A DNA stretch of 64,000 nucleotides from Zeaxanthinibacter sp. PT1 (GTDB lineage Bacteria > Bacteroidota > Bacteroidia > Flavobacteriales > Flavobacteriaceae), in the NCBI RefSeq assembly GCF_028464225.1, contig NZ_JAQPCN010000002.1:248001-312000 (forward strand). Direction: 5' to 3'. Shown here in pieces: positions 1 to 8,946 of the stretch. Below the pieces are notes generated by a model. That model saw only the letters and a list, made by a program, of their open reading frames with translations. It searched no databases and was not told the origin of the DNA. Position 1 is the first letter of the stretch, and each line of letters opens with the position of its first letter. The position numbers and the translations under genes are program-made.

Positions 1-103
1 GTTGGCATAACAAGCTTGTTAGTTTGTGAAATTGGTTGTCCTTACAAGGTATCAAAAAATGAATACTTAAAATGGGGTTTTAACAATATGTTAAATGTTA
101 AAA

Positions 104-1033
104 CTATTCGGCCCTACTGATCTTATCGCGCAATTCCCGATATGTCACCAGGATGATATCTTCTTCCTGTAGCAGACTTCGAAATGCTTCACTGGTAAAG
201 TAATCGTAATCGGCCTGCCTCCAGCTTGCGCCCCAATCAGGATGATCTACGGTAATGGCTTGCATCTCTTCGTCGTCATAGGCCAGGTGAATCAGCAGGG
301 AATGCAGTCCCGGGGGTAGCTCTCTCAATAAGCGATCGTAATATTTTTCCGGTCCCTTCCGGTAATCCTCAGGAACCACGGTATGGATACCGTCCATGAG
401 AATTGTATTTTGATCTAGCAGTTCCCTGATGCCGGGATGGTCTAACTGCAGGATACTTTTTGGTAATAATTGTGGTAGCCGGTACTCTTTACCTACCCGC
501 ATATATGCAGCTATAAACTCCGGGGTGCTCAATGCCGCTCCCATATGGGCATCCAAATGGGTTACGTCTATTCCTGCCCTATATGCTTTATCCACCTGGT
601 TTCTGAGCTCTCGCTCAACTTCTTCGGGTTTTCCCAGCCTTGCCGTACTATCTACGGTGGCGTAGAAATATCCTTCGTTATTGACCAGTGTGCGGACAGA
701 ATCCCTGGAGCTTACCGGACCCCATTTATAATATTTCCATTCGCTGTTCAGGGTCAGGTGCAAGCCGAGATCAGCCTGTTTATTTTTTCTGGCATAAGCG
801 GCGATCTCCGGGAACCAGGGGCAAGGCACCATAATACTGGCAGAGTTAACCGGGCTGTCCTCCAAACCGGAAATACTGGCACTGTTCTCTGAATGAGCAA
901 CCCCAAGATCGTCGGCGTGAATGATCAGTAACCTGGCCTTTTCTGGGTAACCCAAACGTTCAGCAATAGAGGGTTGCTGCCCATGTATATGGCATGTTGT
1001 GAAGAGAATCAGCAGGGAAAAGAATGTTTTCAT
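104..1033 (-). CDS. ChbG/YdjC-family carbohydrate deacetylase, secreted
   Basis: The family removes acetyl groups from small N-acetylated sugars such as chito-oligosaccharides, using a divalent metal. The protein (309 aa) starts with a signal peptide (about residues 1-18), so it probably acts in the periplasm or on the surface. Visible motifs are IIHADDLG (Asp41-Asp42, metal and catalytic pair), LGLHLTL and THLDAHMG, whose His residues complete the metal site. Length is close to the family norm. It is transcribed away from the VWA lipoprotein gene to its right, so the two share a divergent promoter region at 1034-1159. The substrate cannot be told from sequence; the family assignment is firm. 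Confidence 0.85.
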   Translation of the reverse strand: MKTFFSLLILFTTCHIHGQQPSIAERLGYPEKARLLIIHADDLGVAHSENSASISGLEDSPVNSASIMVPCPWFPEIAAYARKNKQADLGLHLTLNSEWKYYKWGPVSSRDSVRTLVNNEGYFYATVDSTARLGKPEEVERELRNQVDKAYRAGIDVTHLDAHMGAALSTPEFIAAYMRVGKEYRLPQLLPKSILQLDHPGIRELLDQNTILMDGIHTVVPEDYRKGPEKYYDRLLRELPPGLHSLLIHLAYDDEEMQAITVDHPDWGASWRQADYDYFTSEAFRSLLQEEDIILVTYRELRDKISRAE

Positions 1034-1112
1034 AGGAGCGTGATTAAAAATGGATAAAGAAAACTACAAAAATAAATTCTGAATCTATCGCATAAGAATT
1101 TTCCGTGCTTCA

Positions 1113-1120
1113 TACTTTTG
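1113..1120 (+). promoter_or_regulatory. Flavobacterial -7 box for the VWA lipoprotein gene
   Basis: The bases TACTTTTG match the Bacteroidota -7 consensus TAnnTTTG exactly. Transcription would start near 1126, after the TTG at 1118 that opens the longer frame and before the ATGs at 1160 and 1166, which supports the shorter protein. No clear TTG -33 element stands 17-23 bases upstream, so this is tentative. Confidence 0.4.
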
Positions 1121-1165
1121 TGGCCAATCATGCGTTATGGACGCAGAACAATAAACCTTATGTCT

Positions 1166-2254
1166 ATGAAATTTATACGCTCCATCTTTACTATTCTCAG
1201 CCTTGCAGCCCTGGTGGTGTCCTGCGGGAATGCCGATAATGATGTCGATTTTGAATTTAACCAGGGAGAATTAGGACAGGGAAAACCGGTTGATGATTGC
1301 CTTGGTCTTGGAGAAAATGAATTAATACTTTCTATACAGGACCAGTTTACTACCCTACCCGGTAAAGTATCGATCTTTTTTAAAGTATCCGACAGCAATG
1401 GAAACCCGGTACCCGGTCTGGAGGCCAACCAGTTCACCATTTATGAACAAGGCCGTAATGATGACTGTTTTAACACCATTTCCACCTCGGAATCACAAGC
1501 GCGAATATCGCCTAATTCCCAGATATTCAGAAATAACACTTTATTAGTGCTAGACCTTAGTAATAGCGTATTGAGCAGCAGCCTGGATGAACTGAAGTCT
1601 GCTTCCATAAGCTTTGTCAATAACGTTATGCCCGCAGCGGAAACAGAATCTTACAAAATGGCTATTTATTGGTTTGACGGGGAAGACAAATTACACCTAT
1701 TAAACCCGCTGACCCAGTCCAAGACAGAACTGATCGCTTCTATTGATGGGATTACCAAGGATATCAGTACAGACCCCTCTACCGATCTTTACGGGGCCGT
1801 TATTAAATCAACCACCATAGCAGAGGATGTGCTGAGGGAAAGTAGTAATAACGACGTAATTGCTGCGGCATCCGTAGTGGTTTTCACCGATGGAACAGAC
1901 CAGGCTTCCAGGTATACTGAGAAGGCTGCTATAGAGAAAGTTGAAAAGGCTAATCGCAATATATCCTTCTTTTCTATTGGTTTGGGAGCAGAGATCGACG
2001 CTGATATCTTATCTCAGATCGGTAAAACCTTCAGTGTGTTTGCCGGGAATAAAGAAGAATTGGAGACTACATTTAACGACATCTCTTTCCGGGTTTCTGA
2101 ACAGGCCAGTAGTTTTTACCTGTTCGAATACTGCAGCCCCAAAAGGGATGGCAGCGGGGAGAACAACCTTGCGATACAGGTCAGGGATGGTAACCGGCAG
2201 GGAGCAGTTCAGACCAAATTCAGCGCTAAGGGATTTACCGGTGGATGCGAATAA
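1166..2254 (+). CDS. VWFA-domain lipoprotein
   Basis: A cell-envelope lipoprotein with a von Willebrand factor A domain, a fold that binds metal and protein partners. The start is taken at ATG 1166 (ATG 1160 is equally possible) because this gives a clean lipoprotein signal ending in the lipobox LVVSC; the longer frame opens with TTG at 1118 and has a charged, unlikely N-terminus. After a short linker comes the VWA domain, with the MIDAS-like motif LDLSNSV (DxSxS), a later FTDGTD aspartate and alternating hydrophobic strands. The C-terminus is not recognised. A strong terminator follows at once, so the gene is monocistronic. The partner and function are unknown. Confidence 0.75.
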   Translation: MKFIRSIFTILSLAALVVSCGNADNDVDFEFNQGELGQGKPVDDCLGLGENELILSIQDQFTTLPGKVSIFFKVSDSNGNPVPGLEANQFTIYEQGRNDDCFNTISTSESQARISPNSQIFRNNTLLVLDLSNSVLSSSLDELKSASISFVNNVMPAAETESYKMAIYWFDGEDKLHLLNPLTQSKTELIASIDGITKDISTDPSTDLYGAVIKSTTIAEDVLRESSNNDVIAAASVVVFTDGTDQASRYTEKAAIEKVEKANRNISFFSIGLGAEIDADILSQIGKTFSVFAGNKEELETTFNDISFRVSEQASSFYLFEYCSPKRDGSGENNLAIQVRDGNRQGAVQTKFSAKGFTGGCE

Positions 2255-2276
2255 GAAATGCACAATTTAAATATTA

Positions 2277-2303
2277 AAAGACCCTATCCAGGGTCTTTTT
2301 TTT
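2277..2303 (+). terminator. Rho-independent terminator after the VWA lipoprotein gene
   Basis: An AAAGACCC / GGGTCTTT stem with a 6-base loop is followed by a run of eight T, 22 bases after the stop codon. Confidence 0.85.
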
Positions 2304-2348
2304 GTGCTGCCGGTAGGGAAAAACAAAGCTGAGTTGTTTTATAATAAC

Positions 2349-2490
2349 AAGGTAGTTCTCCCATATACTACCTTTCTACATATAGCCCCAATAGACCTTT
2401 ATATCTGGCGCTTGTCTTCAGGGGAAAGAAGGTGAGTCCACTATATAAATGGTCTAAGCAATACGCCTCCCCAGGCGTATTGCTTTTTTA
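2349..2490 (+). terminator. Second hairpin region with a strong plus-strand terminator (2457-2490)
   Basis: A perfect 8-bp hairpin (AAGGTAGT / ACTACCTT, 2349-2374) is followed by a 12-bp stem AGCAATACGCCT / AGGCGTATTGCT with a CCCC loop (2457-2484) and a T run. The T run is only on the plus side, so this terminator faces right although the next gene is on the minus strand. It may end a short unannotated plus-strand transcript, or act as a back-up terminator against transcription into the peptidase gene. Confidence 0.6.
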
Positions 2491-2495
2491 AACCC

Positions 2496-3971
2496 CTATC
2501 GTAAAATAAGGGCGTTCTTGAATTTGAACTCCTTTTCCTGTCCTTGAAGCGGGATAAGGAATCCATTTACTACGGCATACTCATTGTTGCCGTTTTTCTG
2601 CAATAAAAAGTTCGGATTACGATCTACCGATAAACGGAATTCCGGTAATTTATACGATGTGCTCAGCACATTGATCGGCAACTCGATATACTTGGCAGAC
2701 TTGCTAAGATCAGCTACCTTAACATAGAGATATCCCTCTTTTAAGACTTGCAACAGGTCTAAGCCCTTTACCGCCTCCAGGTTGCCCAATGTTTTAGGGT
2801 ATATTTTTCCGGGTACAGCTTGGTAACCCTTGGCATCCATAACCTGGTATCCATAATAGGTAGAAAGATCTCCCTGGTCCGCAATGGTACTTCTATTCCA
2901 AAAATCAGTATGCTTGGCATTGTCTATTTCAGTTCGTTGTATCCCCAGGTCAAGGACATATTCGTTTCCTAATAGGTTATAGGTAAGCCCTTCTAATTTA
3001 AGATCGAACAATTTGCGGTCATTCTCAGGTATTTTCTCATAAGAGGATAAGGGAATGTCTTTATGTTGCCCGGTTGCGATAGTATAGATCGCAGATAAGA
3101 TAGATACGTAATTCAGTTTCCTGATCTCTTGTTTTTCCGGGTCACCGGGAAATCCGCCTGACTCTATGAGTATGGTACTCGTACCCCACTTCTGAATATT
3201 ATCCCCAAAGGCCCTGGGCTCAAAATCATCATTGTAACGGCCTACCTGTCCCGGGGCATATTTCTGTATGATGTCGTTCATAAAGACGATTACCTTCATG
3301 GCATCCCCCCGGACATCATTAATATCCTTTTCATAATTATAGGCAGGTGCCAGGTACGAGATTGTAGCCGGTTTGGGTGTTCTTTCGGCGTTGTAATACA
3401 CGCTTTGGTCATGGAGGTTAAACCCAAAGTCGGCCTCCAGGCTGTCGCGGACTCTTTTCAGGGTTCTTCCCTCAGGCGATTGCAGCCTCAGGGCATCGCG
3501 GTTGATGTCTATTCCCAAAGTGTTCCTGCGTTGAAACACCTCTGCCCCATCAGGATTAAGCATGGGAAGGAAATGAATCTTCAATTCGTTGAGCATCGCC
3601 TTTTTCTCTTCTTTAAAATCGTCACTAGAAAAGAAATTAAGAATGTCAAAAATTGCTTGTGTGGCCGTAGGTTCATCTCCGTGCATCTGTGACCATAAAA
3701 ATACATCAGTCTCTCCCTCTCCTAGGCTGATTAAATGCAGCGGTCGGCCTTCTATAGAGGTTCCCACCTTGTTTACCTGGTATCCCTCCTTATTCCTGTA
3801 CTTATCGATCAGAGGCTGTATATCCTTATGCTTGATACGTCTTTTCTCTATACTGTTCTCATGGTAAGAATCATATGTGGCGTACAAGGTGTCTGTTATA
3901 TTCACGGTTTGGGCTTCAGAAACACAAGAGATAAATAACAGCGCCTGCAGCGCGAGAAGTCTTTTAATCAT
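2496..3971 (-). CDS. M14-family zinc carboxypeptidase, secreted
   Basis: A metallocarboxypeptidase of the M14 (carboxypeptidase A) family, which cleaves C-terminal residues or peptidoglycan stem peptides. It is 491 aa with an N-terminal signal peptide (about 1-20). The zinc site is visible: SQMHGDEP gives His97 and Glu100, and FNLHDQS gives the third ligand. The catalytic glutamate is probably in TSTILIESGG. The peptidase domain covers about residues 45-310; the remaining 180 residues form an accessory domain I do not recognise. No T9SS C-terminal signal is evident. It stands alone between intergenic regions. Substrate unknown. Confidence 0.85.
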   Translation of the reverse strand: MIKRLLALQALLFISCVSEAQTVNITDTLYATYDSYHENSIEKRRIKHKDIQPLIDKYRNKEGYQVNKVGTSIEGRPLHLISLGEGETDVFLWSQMHGDEPTATQAIFDILNFFSSDDFKEEKKAMLNELKIHFLPMLNPDGAEVFQRRNTLGIDINRDALRLQSPEGRTLKRVRDSLEADFGFNLHDQSVYYNAERTPKPATISYLAPAYNYEKDINDVRGDAMKVIVFMNDIIQKYAPGQVGRYNDDFEPRAFGDNIQKWGTSTILIESGGFPGDPEKQEIRKLNYVSILSAIYTIATGQHKDIPLSSYEKIPENDRKLFDLKLEGLTYNLLGNEYVLDLGIQRTEIDNAKHTDFWNRSTIADQGDLSTYYGYQVMDAKGYQAVPGKIYPKTLGNLEAVKGLDLLQVLKEGYLYVKVADLSKSAKYIELPINVLSTSYKLPEFRLSVDRNPNFLLQKNGNNEYAVVNGFLIPLQGQEKEFKFKNALILR

Positions 3972-4088
3972 TAGTTTGCTTTTAGGAATGGTCTAAAAAT
4001 ACTACTTTCTGTCCCCGTCCAAAATATTGTACCTGATTCTTTTTTCAAGCTCCGGTTTAAAACTTGGATCTACGAATTAATCAGTGTT

Positions 4089-4511
4089 TTATTTTGGCAA
4101 TGGACTGAAGGCCGAATCCGTTTTTACCGGGTAACTGATCAAAACTTTTTGCACACCCCATTTCCTTGCTTTCTTGATATCCTTCCCCATATAAATATCG
4201 ATCTTGTTTCTCCATCGATAGTGCATCTTATCTTTTACGAGGAAGACGCCATCCAATCCTTCAATAAATACAGGCGTATTGTGATCCAGGCCCTTTTTCA
4301 ATAGGTCGCGGGAGACCGCTATGGCACGCATTGTTGGTTTTAAAGTATCCCCCCAGGCCGCAAGGTTACTATCTTCGTCAGTCTGCCATTCTACCGAATT
4401 ATAAGCCGATGCCCTTACCTCCAGGGTTTTCCAGGTGTATTCCGGTACGGATTCCCCCTTAGCGCAACTAAAACAGCTAAGCAGTAAAAAGAAGGACGAT
4501 ATTCTTTTCAT
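4089..4511 (-). CDS. 3D-domain lipoprotein
   Basis: A 140-aa lipoprotein with a 3D domain, the double-psi-beta-barrel fold named for three conserved aspartates and found in MltA-type lytic transglycosylases and resuscitation factors. The signal ends in a LLLSCFSC lipobox. The domain (about residues 30-130) shows KDKMHYRW, IDIYMGKD and KKARKWG, the usual C-terminal signature of the family. A role in peptidoglycan turnover is likely by family but unproven, because the protein has no attached catalytic domain. It lies 13 bases downstream of the cytochrome/FG-GAP gene on the same strand and is probably co-transcribed with it. Confidence 0.75.
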   Translation of the reverse strand: MKRISSFFLLLSCFSCAKGESVPEYTWKTLEVRASAYNSVEWQTDEDSNLAAWGDTLKPTMRAIAVSRDLLKKGLDHNTPVFIEGLDGVFLVKDKMHYRWRNKIDIYMGKDIKKARKWGVQKVLISYPVKTDSAFSPLPK

Positions 4512-4524
4512 AACTTAAATAAAT

Positions 4525-6126
4525 TCAATCTACGGTCTGATTCTCCAATAGAAGAATATCGATACCGTACATGTCCCATGCCTTGAGCTGTTCCTCCGGA
4601 ATGGGTGTAAACGCGTAGGTGAACGCGGTGAGGATCAGGTCTGTATCACCATCCTGGTCCACATCGCCCGTATCCATCAGGAACCATCGACCCATATCGG
4701 AAATGGACTGCCCTATGGCCTTGAAGCTGAAATTATCACTGTCCTCATTTTCAAGATAAATAAAAGTTTCAAGCATCTCATTTTCATAGTCAGGAAAGGT
4801 GGATAGTAAAGCGAAGTCTATATCCCCGTCCTGGTCAAAATCACGGGCACTTACTCTTGTGGCGCCATGCATTGGGAAAAAATAAGCTTCTTCAAATCGG
4901 TTTTCTCCATCGTTCAGGTATAACCGCATTCCGTGATAGGGTTTATGGATGTATGTTTTATCCGCGTTATCACCATGAACCGAAACTATATCCATGTCCC
5001 CGTCTTTATCGTAGTCCAGGAGTTCAAACCAACTACTGCCGTAGATCGGGCTGTAACGGATAAGTTTTTCCTGTATAAACTCCCCGTCTTGCTGTTGGGA
5101 GAGAAGGGTGATGCTTTCATCTCCCTGCGATGTCAGGGCAATAATATCCTGGAGACCGTCTGCATTCATATCTTCTACTGCAGTTTTTATTACACCGGCC
5201 TGGTGCATCAATATTTTTTTATCATATGTACCCTCTGTGTTTTTCTTGAACAGGCTTAAGCTTCCCCTCAAATTACCGAATTCGCTCACTAAGATCTCGC
5301 AGACCTGGTCCTGGTCTAGATCAACGGCAAGGGAATGGACCGGCCTGTGCAGCAGGCCCGGTAGGGCTATCCTTTCACCTGTATTTGCATTAAATAGATT
5401 TCCCCTCGCAATTTCTGAAGGGTCAAGCTTACCAACGCTGGTCACTATTTCCAGGGAATCTTTTCCGGAATACGATGTTATCCCTTTCTCAAAGGATCCC
5501 ATATCCTGCCAGGTAGAATCTTTAAAATTGAATTTTCTTAAACGCCCATCCAGATCCCCCGTAAAAAGGGTGGAATTTTGTTCTTCAAAGTCCAGCGAGC
5601 TTATATATGTACCCTGGATACTATCACTGAGAAGAACCTTTAATTCAAATAGTTCTTGCTGCGGGAGAATAGTTCTGTTTTTTATTTCACCGATATCTGC
5701 CGGAGCCATTTCCAGGATATATTCCTTAAGTAATTCCCAATCTTGCCGGGCGATGAGTGGCTGCCCCGGGTAGATACCTGTTTTAATCACTTCTTCCTGC
5801 TCGCGATATGTAAGGCCTCTGTAAGGATTGTAGTCGCCATCCTCTATACCTAATCTTGCTGCCATATCGGGCAAAACACTTTTGGCCCAGGTATTACGGG
5901 GAAGATCCTCTATAGCAGGCGCCAGATGACAACTGGCACAATAGGATTGGTAGAGGGCCTGCTGTCTTTCCTTCTTAGAAGGCTTGCAGGACAAGGCCCC
6001 GAACATCGATATCGAGAGAAAAAAATAAACGAACTTCTTAAAATTGGCCGGATTTCCGGAAACACCGTGCCTGATACAATAATAGAACAAGCTATAACAC
6101 CACAATGGTCTGGTCACTAAAAGCAC
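4525..6126 (-). CDS. Cytochrome c-type / FG-GAP repeat lipoprotein
   Basis: An exported protein combining one heme c site with a repeat beta-propeller. SYCASCH (CxxCH) near residue 65 is the heme attachment site. From about residue 150 to the end run FG-GAP/VCBS-like repeats with calcium-type loops such as DKDGDMD, DQDGDID and DQDGDTD. A lipobox FGALSC (Cys47) marks it as a lipoprotein. The start is unresolved: the first codon is GTG at 6126, no ATG occurs before the lipobox region, and a normal signal peptide would begin near residue 30 where there is no start codon. Such proteins bind ligands or take part in extracellular electron transfer; the exact role is unknown. Confidence 0.7.
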   Translation of the reverse strand: MLLVTRPLWCYSLFYYCIRHGVSGNPANFKKFVYFFLSISMFGALSCKPSKKERQQALYQSYCASCHLAPAIEDLPRNTWAKSVLPDMAARLGIEDGDYNPYRGLTYREQEEVIKTGIYPGQPLIARQDWELLKEYILEMAPADIGEIKNRTILPQQELFELKVLLSDSIQGTYISSLDFEEQNSTLFTGDLDGRLRKFNFKDSTWQDMGSFEKGITSYSGKDSLEIVTSVGKLDPSEIARGNLFNANTGERIALPGLLHRPVHSLAVDLDQDQVCEILVSEFGNLRGSLSLFKKNTEGTYDKKILMHQAGVIKTAVEDMNADGLQDIIALTSQGDESITLLSQQQDGEFIQEKLIRYSPIYGSSWFELLDYDKDGDMDIVSVHGDNADKTYIHKPYHGMRLYLNDGENRFEEAYFFPMHGATRVSARDFDQDGDIDFALLSTFPDYENEMLETFIYLENEDSDNFSFKAIGQSISDMGRWFLMDTGDVDQDGDTDLILTAFTYAFTPIPEEQLKAWDMYGIDILLLENQTVD

Positions 6127-6217
6127 GTTATTAAGAGGGAATAGAGGTTCATAATTTTCACTTCGTTTAGCTATAGCAAAAGTGTATATTGTCCTTTTGA
6201 AAGTTACAATAATTCTT

Positions 6218-7549
6218 ATGAAACTAAGCGTAAAGATTCTTTTGGTATTCCTGTTGTTGATAACAGGGGTAGTCCTGTTTCAATTACCCAAACTGAATAT
6301 AATATCAGGTTATGCCGCAAAATACATGGCATCCGGTGTACACCTGGCCGATAGAACACCGGCGGACATTATTCGCCAGGACTACAATGTGCCATTGATC
6401 GAATGGGCGGATGCTGAATTAGTGGAACAGGGCGGGGAAGCGAAAGCTTCTGTTTTTGGACTGGCAGAAAGATATGCGCTGTGCCGCGACGGGTTGGGAT
6501 GCGTACTGTTCAATAAAGACTTTGAACCCAAAAACAACTGGCTCACCCCTAAACGAACTATAAAGGCGGATACCCTGGAATACCCTTTCGGAAGCCTGGA
6601 GCCAAAGGATACTGTATTCCCAGAGATCAATTATCGGCAATTAGAAAAAGCCGTTGCTCATGCCTTCCGTGAAAATGATACACAACGTACTCGAACCCTG
6701 CTTATCCTGTATAAAGACAAGATCATCGCAGAACGATATGCCGAAGGGTTTGATAAAAACACCCCGATTCTAGGTTGGTCAATGACCAAAAGTATATTAG
6801 CTACCCTCTATGGCATCCTACAGGAAAAGGAAGTACTGCATATAGAGGACCCAGCACCGGTAAGGGAATGGCAGGGAGATGAACGCAGCCAGATCAGCCT
6901 CAAAAACTTGCTGCAAATGCAAAGCGGATTGGAATGGGAGGAAGACTATTCCAAAATCTCTGATGTAACGGAAATGCTCTTTTTTGATGCGGACATGAGC
7001 CGTGCGCAACGCGAAAAAGAACTGCAGGCCATTCCCGGGACACAGTGGAATTACTCTTCTGGAACTTCTAACCTCTTGTCAGGTATATTAAAGAATTATT
7101 TTAATACAGAACAAGAGTACCTGGATTTCCCCTATTCAGCGCTTATAGACAAAATAGGGATGCACAGTATGCTCATAGAAACTGACTGGGAGGGCAATTT
7201 TGTCGGATCTTCCTATGCTTGGGCTAATACCCGCGATTGGGGAAAGTTTGGGCTGCTCTACCTGCACCGGGGCGAGTGGAACGGGGAGCGCTTATTCAAT
7301 CCTTCCTGGGTTGATTTTGTGACTAGCCCGGTAGAAGATTCAGCAGGGCAATATGGCGGACACTTCTGGCTTAACCAGGGGAAAGTCTATCCCAATGCTC
7401 CTTCAGATCTTTACTCCGCCAATGGTTACCAGGGGCAGCATGTCTATATTATTCCGTCAAAAGAGCTCGTCATAGTCCGAACAGGATTGGCAGAATCGCC
7501 CGAATTTGATGCTGATGGCTTTTTAAAATCACTCCTCCAGGCTTTCTAG
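6218..7549 (+). CDS. Class C beta-lactamase-related serine hydrolase
   Basis: A penicillin-binding-protein-like serine hydrolase (PF00144 type), anchored by an N-terminal hydrophobic segment (about residues 5-22). The nucleophile motif SxxK is SMTK (Ser188); the second motif is YSSGTSN, and a C-terminal GQYGGHFW/HVYIIPS region fits the third. The start is ATG 6218; the frame extends to a GTG at 6182 but the added residues are not signal-like. Relatives include esterases, 6-aminohexanoate dimer hydrolases and D-aminopeptidases, so beta-lactam resistance should not be assumed. It stands alone and is divergent from the cytochrome/FG-GAP gene. Confidence 0.85.
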   Translation: MKLSVKILLVFLLLITGVVLFQLPKLNIISGYAAKYMASGVHLADRTPADIIRQDYNVPLIEWADAELVEQGGEAKASVFGLAERYALCRDGLGCVLFNKDFEPKNNWLTPKRTIKADTLEYPFGSLEPKDTVFPEINYRQLEKAVAHAFRENDTQRTRTLLILYKDKIIAERYAEGFDKNTPILGWSMTKSILATLYGILQEKEVLHIEDPAPVREWQGDERSQISLKNLLQMQSGLEWEEDYSKISDVTEMLFFDADMSRAQREKELQAIPGTQWNYSSGTSNLLSGILKNYFNTEQEYLDFPYSALIDKIGMHSMLIETDWEGNFVGSSYAWANTRDWGKFGLLYLHRGEWNGERLFNPSWVDFVTSPVEDSAGQYGGHFWLNQGKVYPNAPSDLYSANGYQGQHVYIIPSKELVIVRTGLAESPEFDADGFLKSLLQAF

Positions 7550-7608
7550 ACCATAAAAGATATCAGGGGAACATACTTTCACCACAAGTTTTCAGCAGTT
7601 GACAACAA

Positions 7609-7616
7609 TAAGTTTG
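7609..7616 (+). promoter_or_regulatory. Exact -7 box TAAGTTTG in the intergenic region
   Basis: The bases match TAnnTTTG exactly, with a T-rich -33 candidate (TTT) 17 bases upstream. It lies 60 bases after the hydrolase stop and about 105 bases before a terminator, with no gene call in between. Confidence 0.45.
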
Positions 7617-7621
7617 AGACA

Positions 7622-7730
7622 GGCCTATGTGGTTGTATGTTTACCATGTAATAAAAAACGGAGTTAATTTTTTCATTTTCATATAGTGTTCTCGTAAAAG
7701 AGTCCTGGACGTAAGAACAGGGCTCTTTTT
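7622..7730 (+). ncRNA. Putative small RNA transcript (promoter-to-terminator unit)
   Basis: The unit is inferred from a -7 box at 7609 and a terminator at 7696-7730. It would give an RNA of about 108 bases. It contains a possible 19-residue hydrophobic reading frame starting at ATG 7627 (beginning MWLYVYHV), so it could instead encode a tiny membrane peptide. No known RNA family was recognised. Confidence 0.3.
7696..7730 (+). terminator. Rho-independent terminator
   Basis: A 12-bp stem AAAAGAGTCCTG / CAGGGCTCTTTT (one G-U pair) is followed by T5. It sits 147 bases after the hydrolase stop codon, which is far for that gene. Confidence 0.8.
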
Positions 7731-7779
7731 GATTTTAATAAGAAGTTATTTACCTTTTTTCCATTGTACTGATTAACGA

Positions 7780-8934
7780 ATGAAAGACGAACTCGGTTCC
7801 ATATCTGTCCTGATCCCCGATGGCGAGAGTTTTTATCTCCGTACTGTACTTCACTGTCTTTCGCGGATAAAAGGCGCGAGGATATATGTGCTTTCCGCTA
7901 AACGTTACACTCCCATGCGTTTCTCGCGGTATATATATCATTATGAATACCATGAACTTTCAGACGACACAGCTGCATGGATAGCCCTGATCAACCAGCG
8001 GATGCAGGAACACCATATTGATGTCCTGATGCCCATTTTTGAAGAAGGTATCCGAAAGCTGGTCGAGAATAAGCAGCAGCTAAGATTTCGTGAAAAGACA
8101 CTTCTTGCCGCATCAACTACGGAATTTGATATTGCTAACGATAAATCGAAGCTTGCCCAACATTTACAACAACACCAATTACCGGTTCCCCGTTCTTATC
8201 TGCTACAGGACAAAAATGACAACTCGCTTCAAGAGTGTCATTTAAATTATCCCCTGTTAGCTAAACCTTTCCTGGTATCGGGAGGTGGAGAAGGTATTGT
8301 GCCTGTAAATAACAAAAATGAACTCCTGGAGAAGTTGGAAAGTGGCACTGTTCAAACACCGGTATTATTACAGGAGCAATTAGACGGCCACGACCTGGGT
8401 TGCAACGTGATCTGTAAAGAGGGCGAGATCCTTGCATTTACCATTCAGAGGGGGTTCTTATACAACAAAACTCCTTTCTCACCTCAGATCGGGCTGACGA
8501 TGGTACAGGATGAGGCGGTAATACAATCCGTTAGAAAACTCATGAAATCCTTGAAATGGACCGGTGTGGCGAACGTGGATCTTTTCTACGATAATAATAG
8601 CCGGGAATATAAAATCCTGGAGATCAATCCACGCTACTGGAATACGCTCCTTGGATCCCTGGTTGCAGGGGTAAACTTTCCCCTCGTTTACTGCCAGGCT
8701 GTGCTCGGAAAGCCCATCACTGAAAACACCTATATGGCGAAGGATTTCGTAAATCTCAAAGGTATCTTTGCGAGTATTGGCAAAGATTATAGGGTTATTT
8801 TCAGACCTGGATATTTATGGAATCACTCCCCACTACCATACATCGTTAAGGATCCTCTCCCTGTGGCTTATCAGTTTGTCTGGAGAACCAAGAATATCCT
8901 TCTCAGGAAGATTAAGGGCAGAAAAACTTTATAG
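7780..8934 (+). CDS. ATP-grasp domain protein (carboxylate-amine ligase type)
   Basis: A 384-aa ATP-grasp enzyme; the family joins a carboxylate to an amine or thiol through an acyl phosphate. An N-terminal pre-ATP-grasp fold (about 1-110) is followed by the ATP-grasp region, with YPLLAKPFLVSGGGEG (lysine and glycine-rich loop), LLQEQLDG, and the metal-binding strands NVDLFYD and LEINPRYW (Glu and Asn). It resembles the CarB-like ATP-grasp proteins found in surface polysaccharide loci. It has no operon partner, so its substrates cannot be inferred. The start at ATG 7780 is well placed. Confidence 0.75.
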   Translation: MKDELGSISVLIPDGESFYLRTVLHCLSRIKGARIYVLSAKRYTPMRFSRYIYHYEYHELSDDTAAWIALINQRMQEHHIDVLMPIFEEGIRKLVENKQQLRFREKTLLAASTTEFDIANDKSKLAQHLQQHQLPVPRSYLLQDKNDNSLQECHLNYPLLAKPFLVSGGGEGIVPVNNKNELLEKLESGTVQTPVLLQEQLDGHDLGCNVICKEGEILAFTIQRGFLYNKTPFSPQIGLTMVQDEAVIQSVRKLMKSLKWTGVANVDLFYDNNSREYKILEINPRYWNTLLGSLVAGVNFPLVYCQAVLGKPITENTYMAKDFVNLKGIFASIGKDYRVIFRPGYLWNHSPLPYIVKDPLPVAYQFVWRTKNILLRKIKGRKTL

Positions 8935-8946
8935 GTTAGATTCCGA

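Noticed and set aside
1-120. Open frame on the plus strand for 39 codons, ending TGA at 118-120, possibly the end of a gene left of the window.
   Set aside because: The translated residues match nothing I know, the stretch is AT-rich, and its end overlaps the deacetylase gene by 17 bases. Not enough to call a gene.
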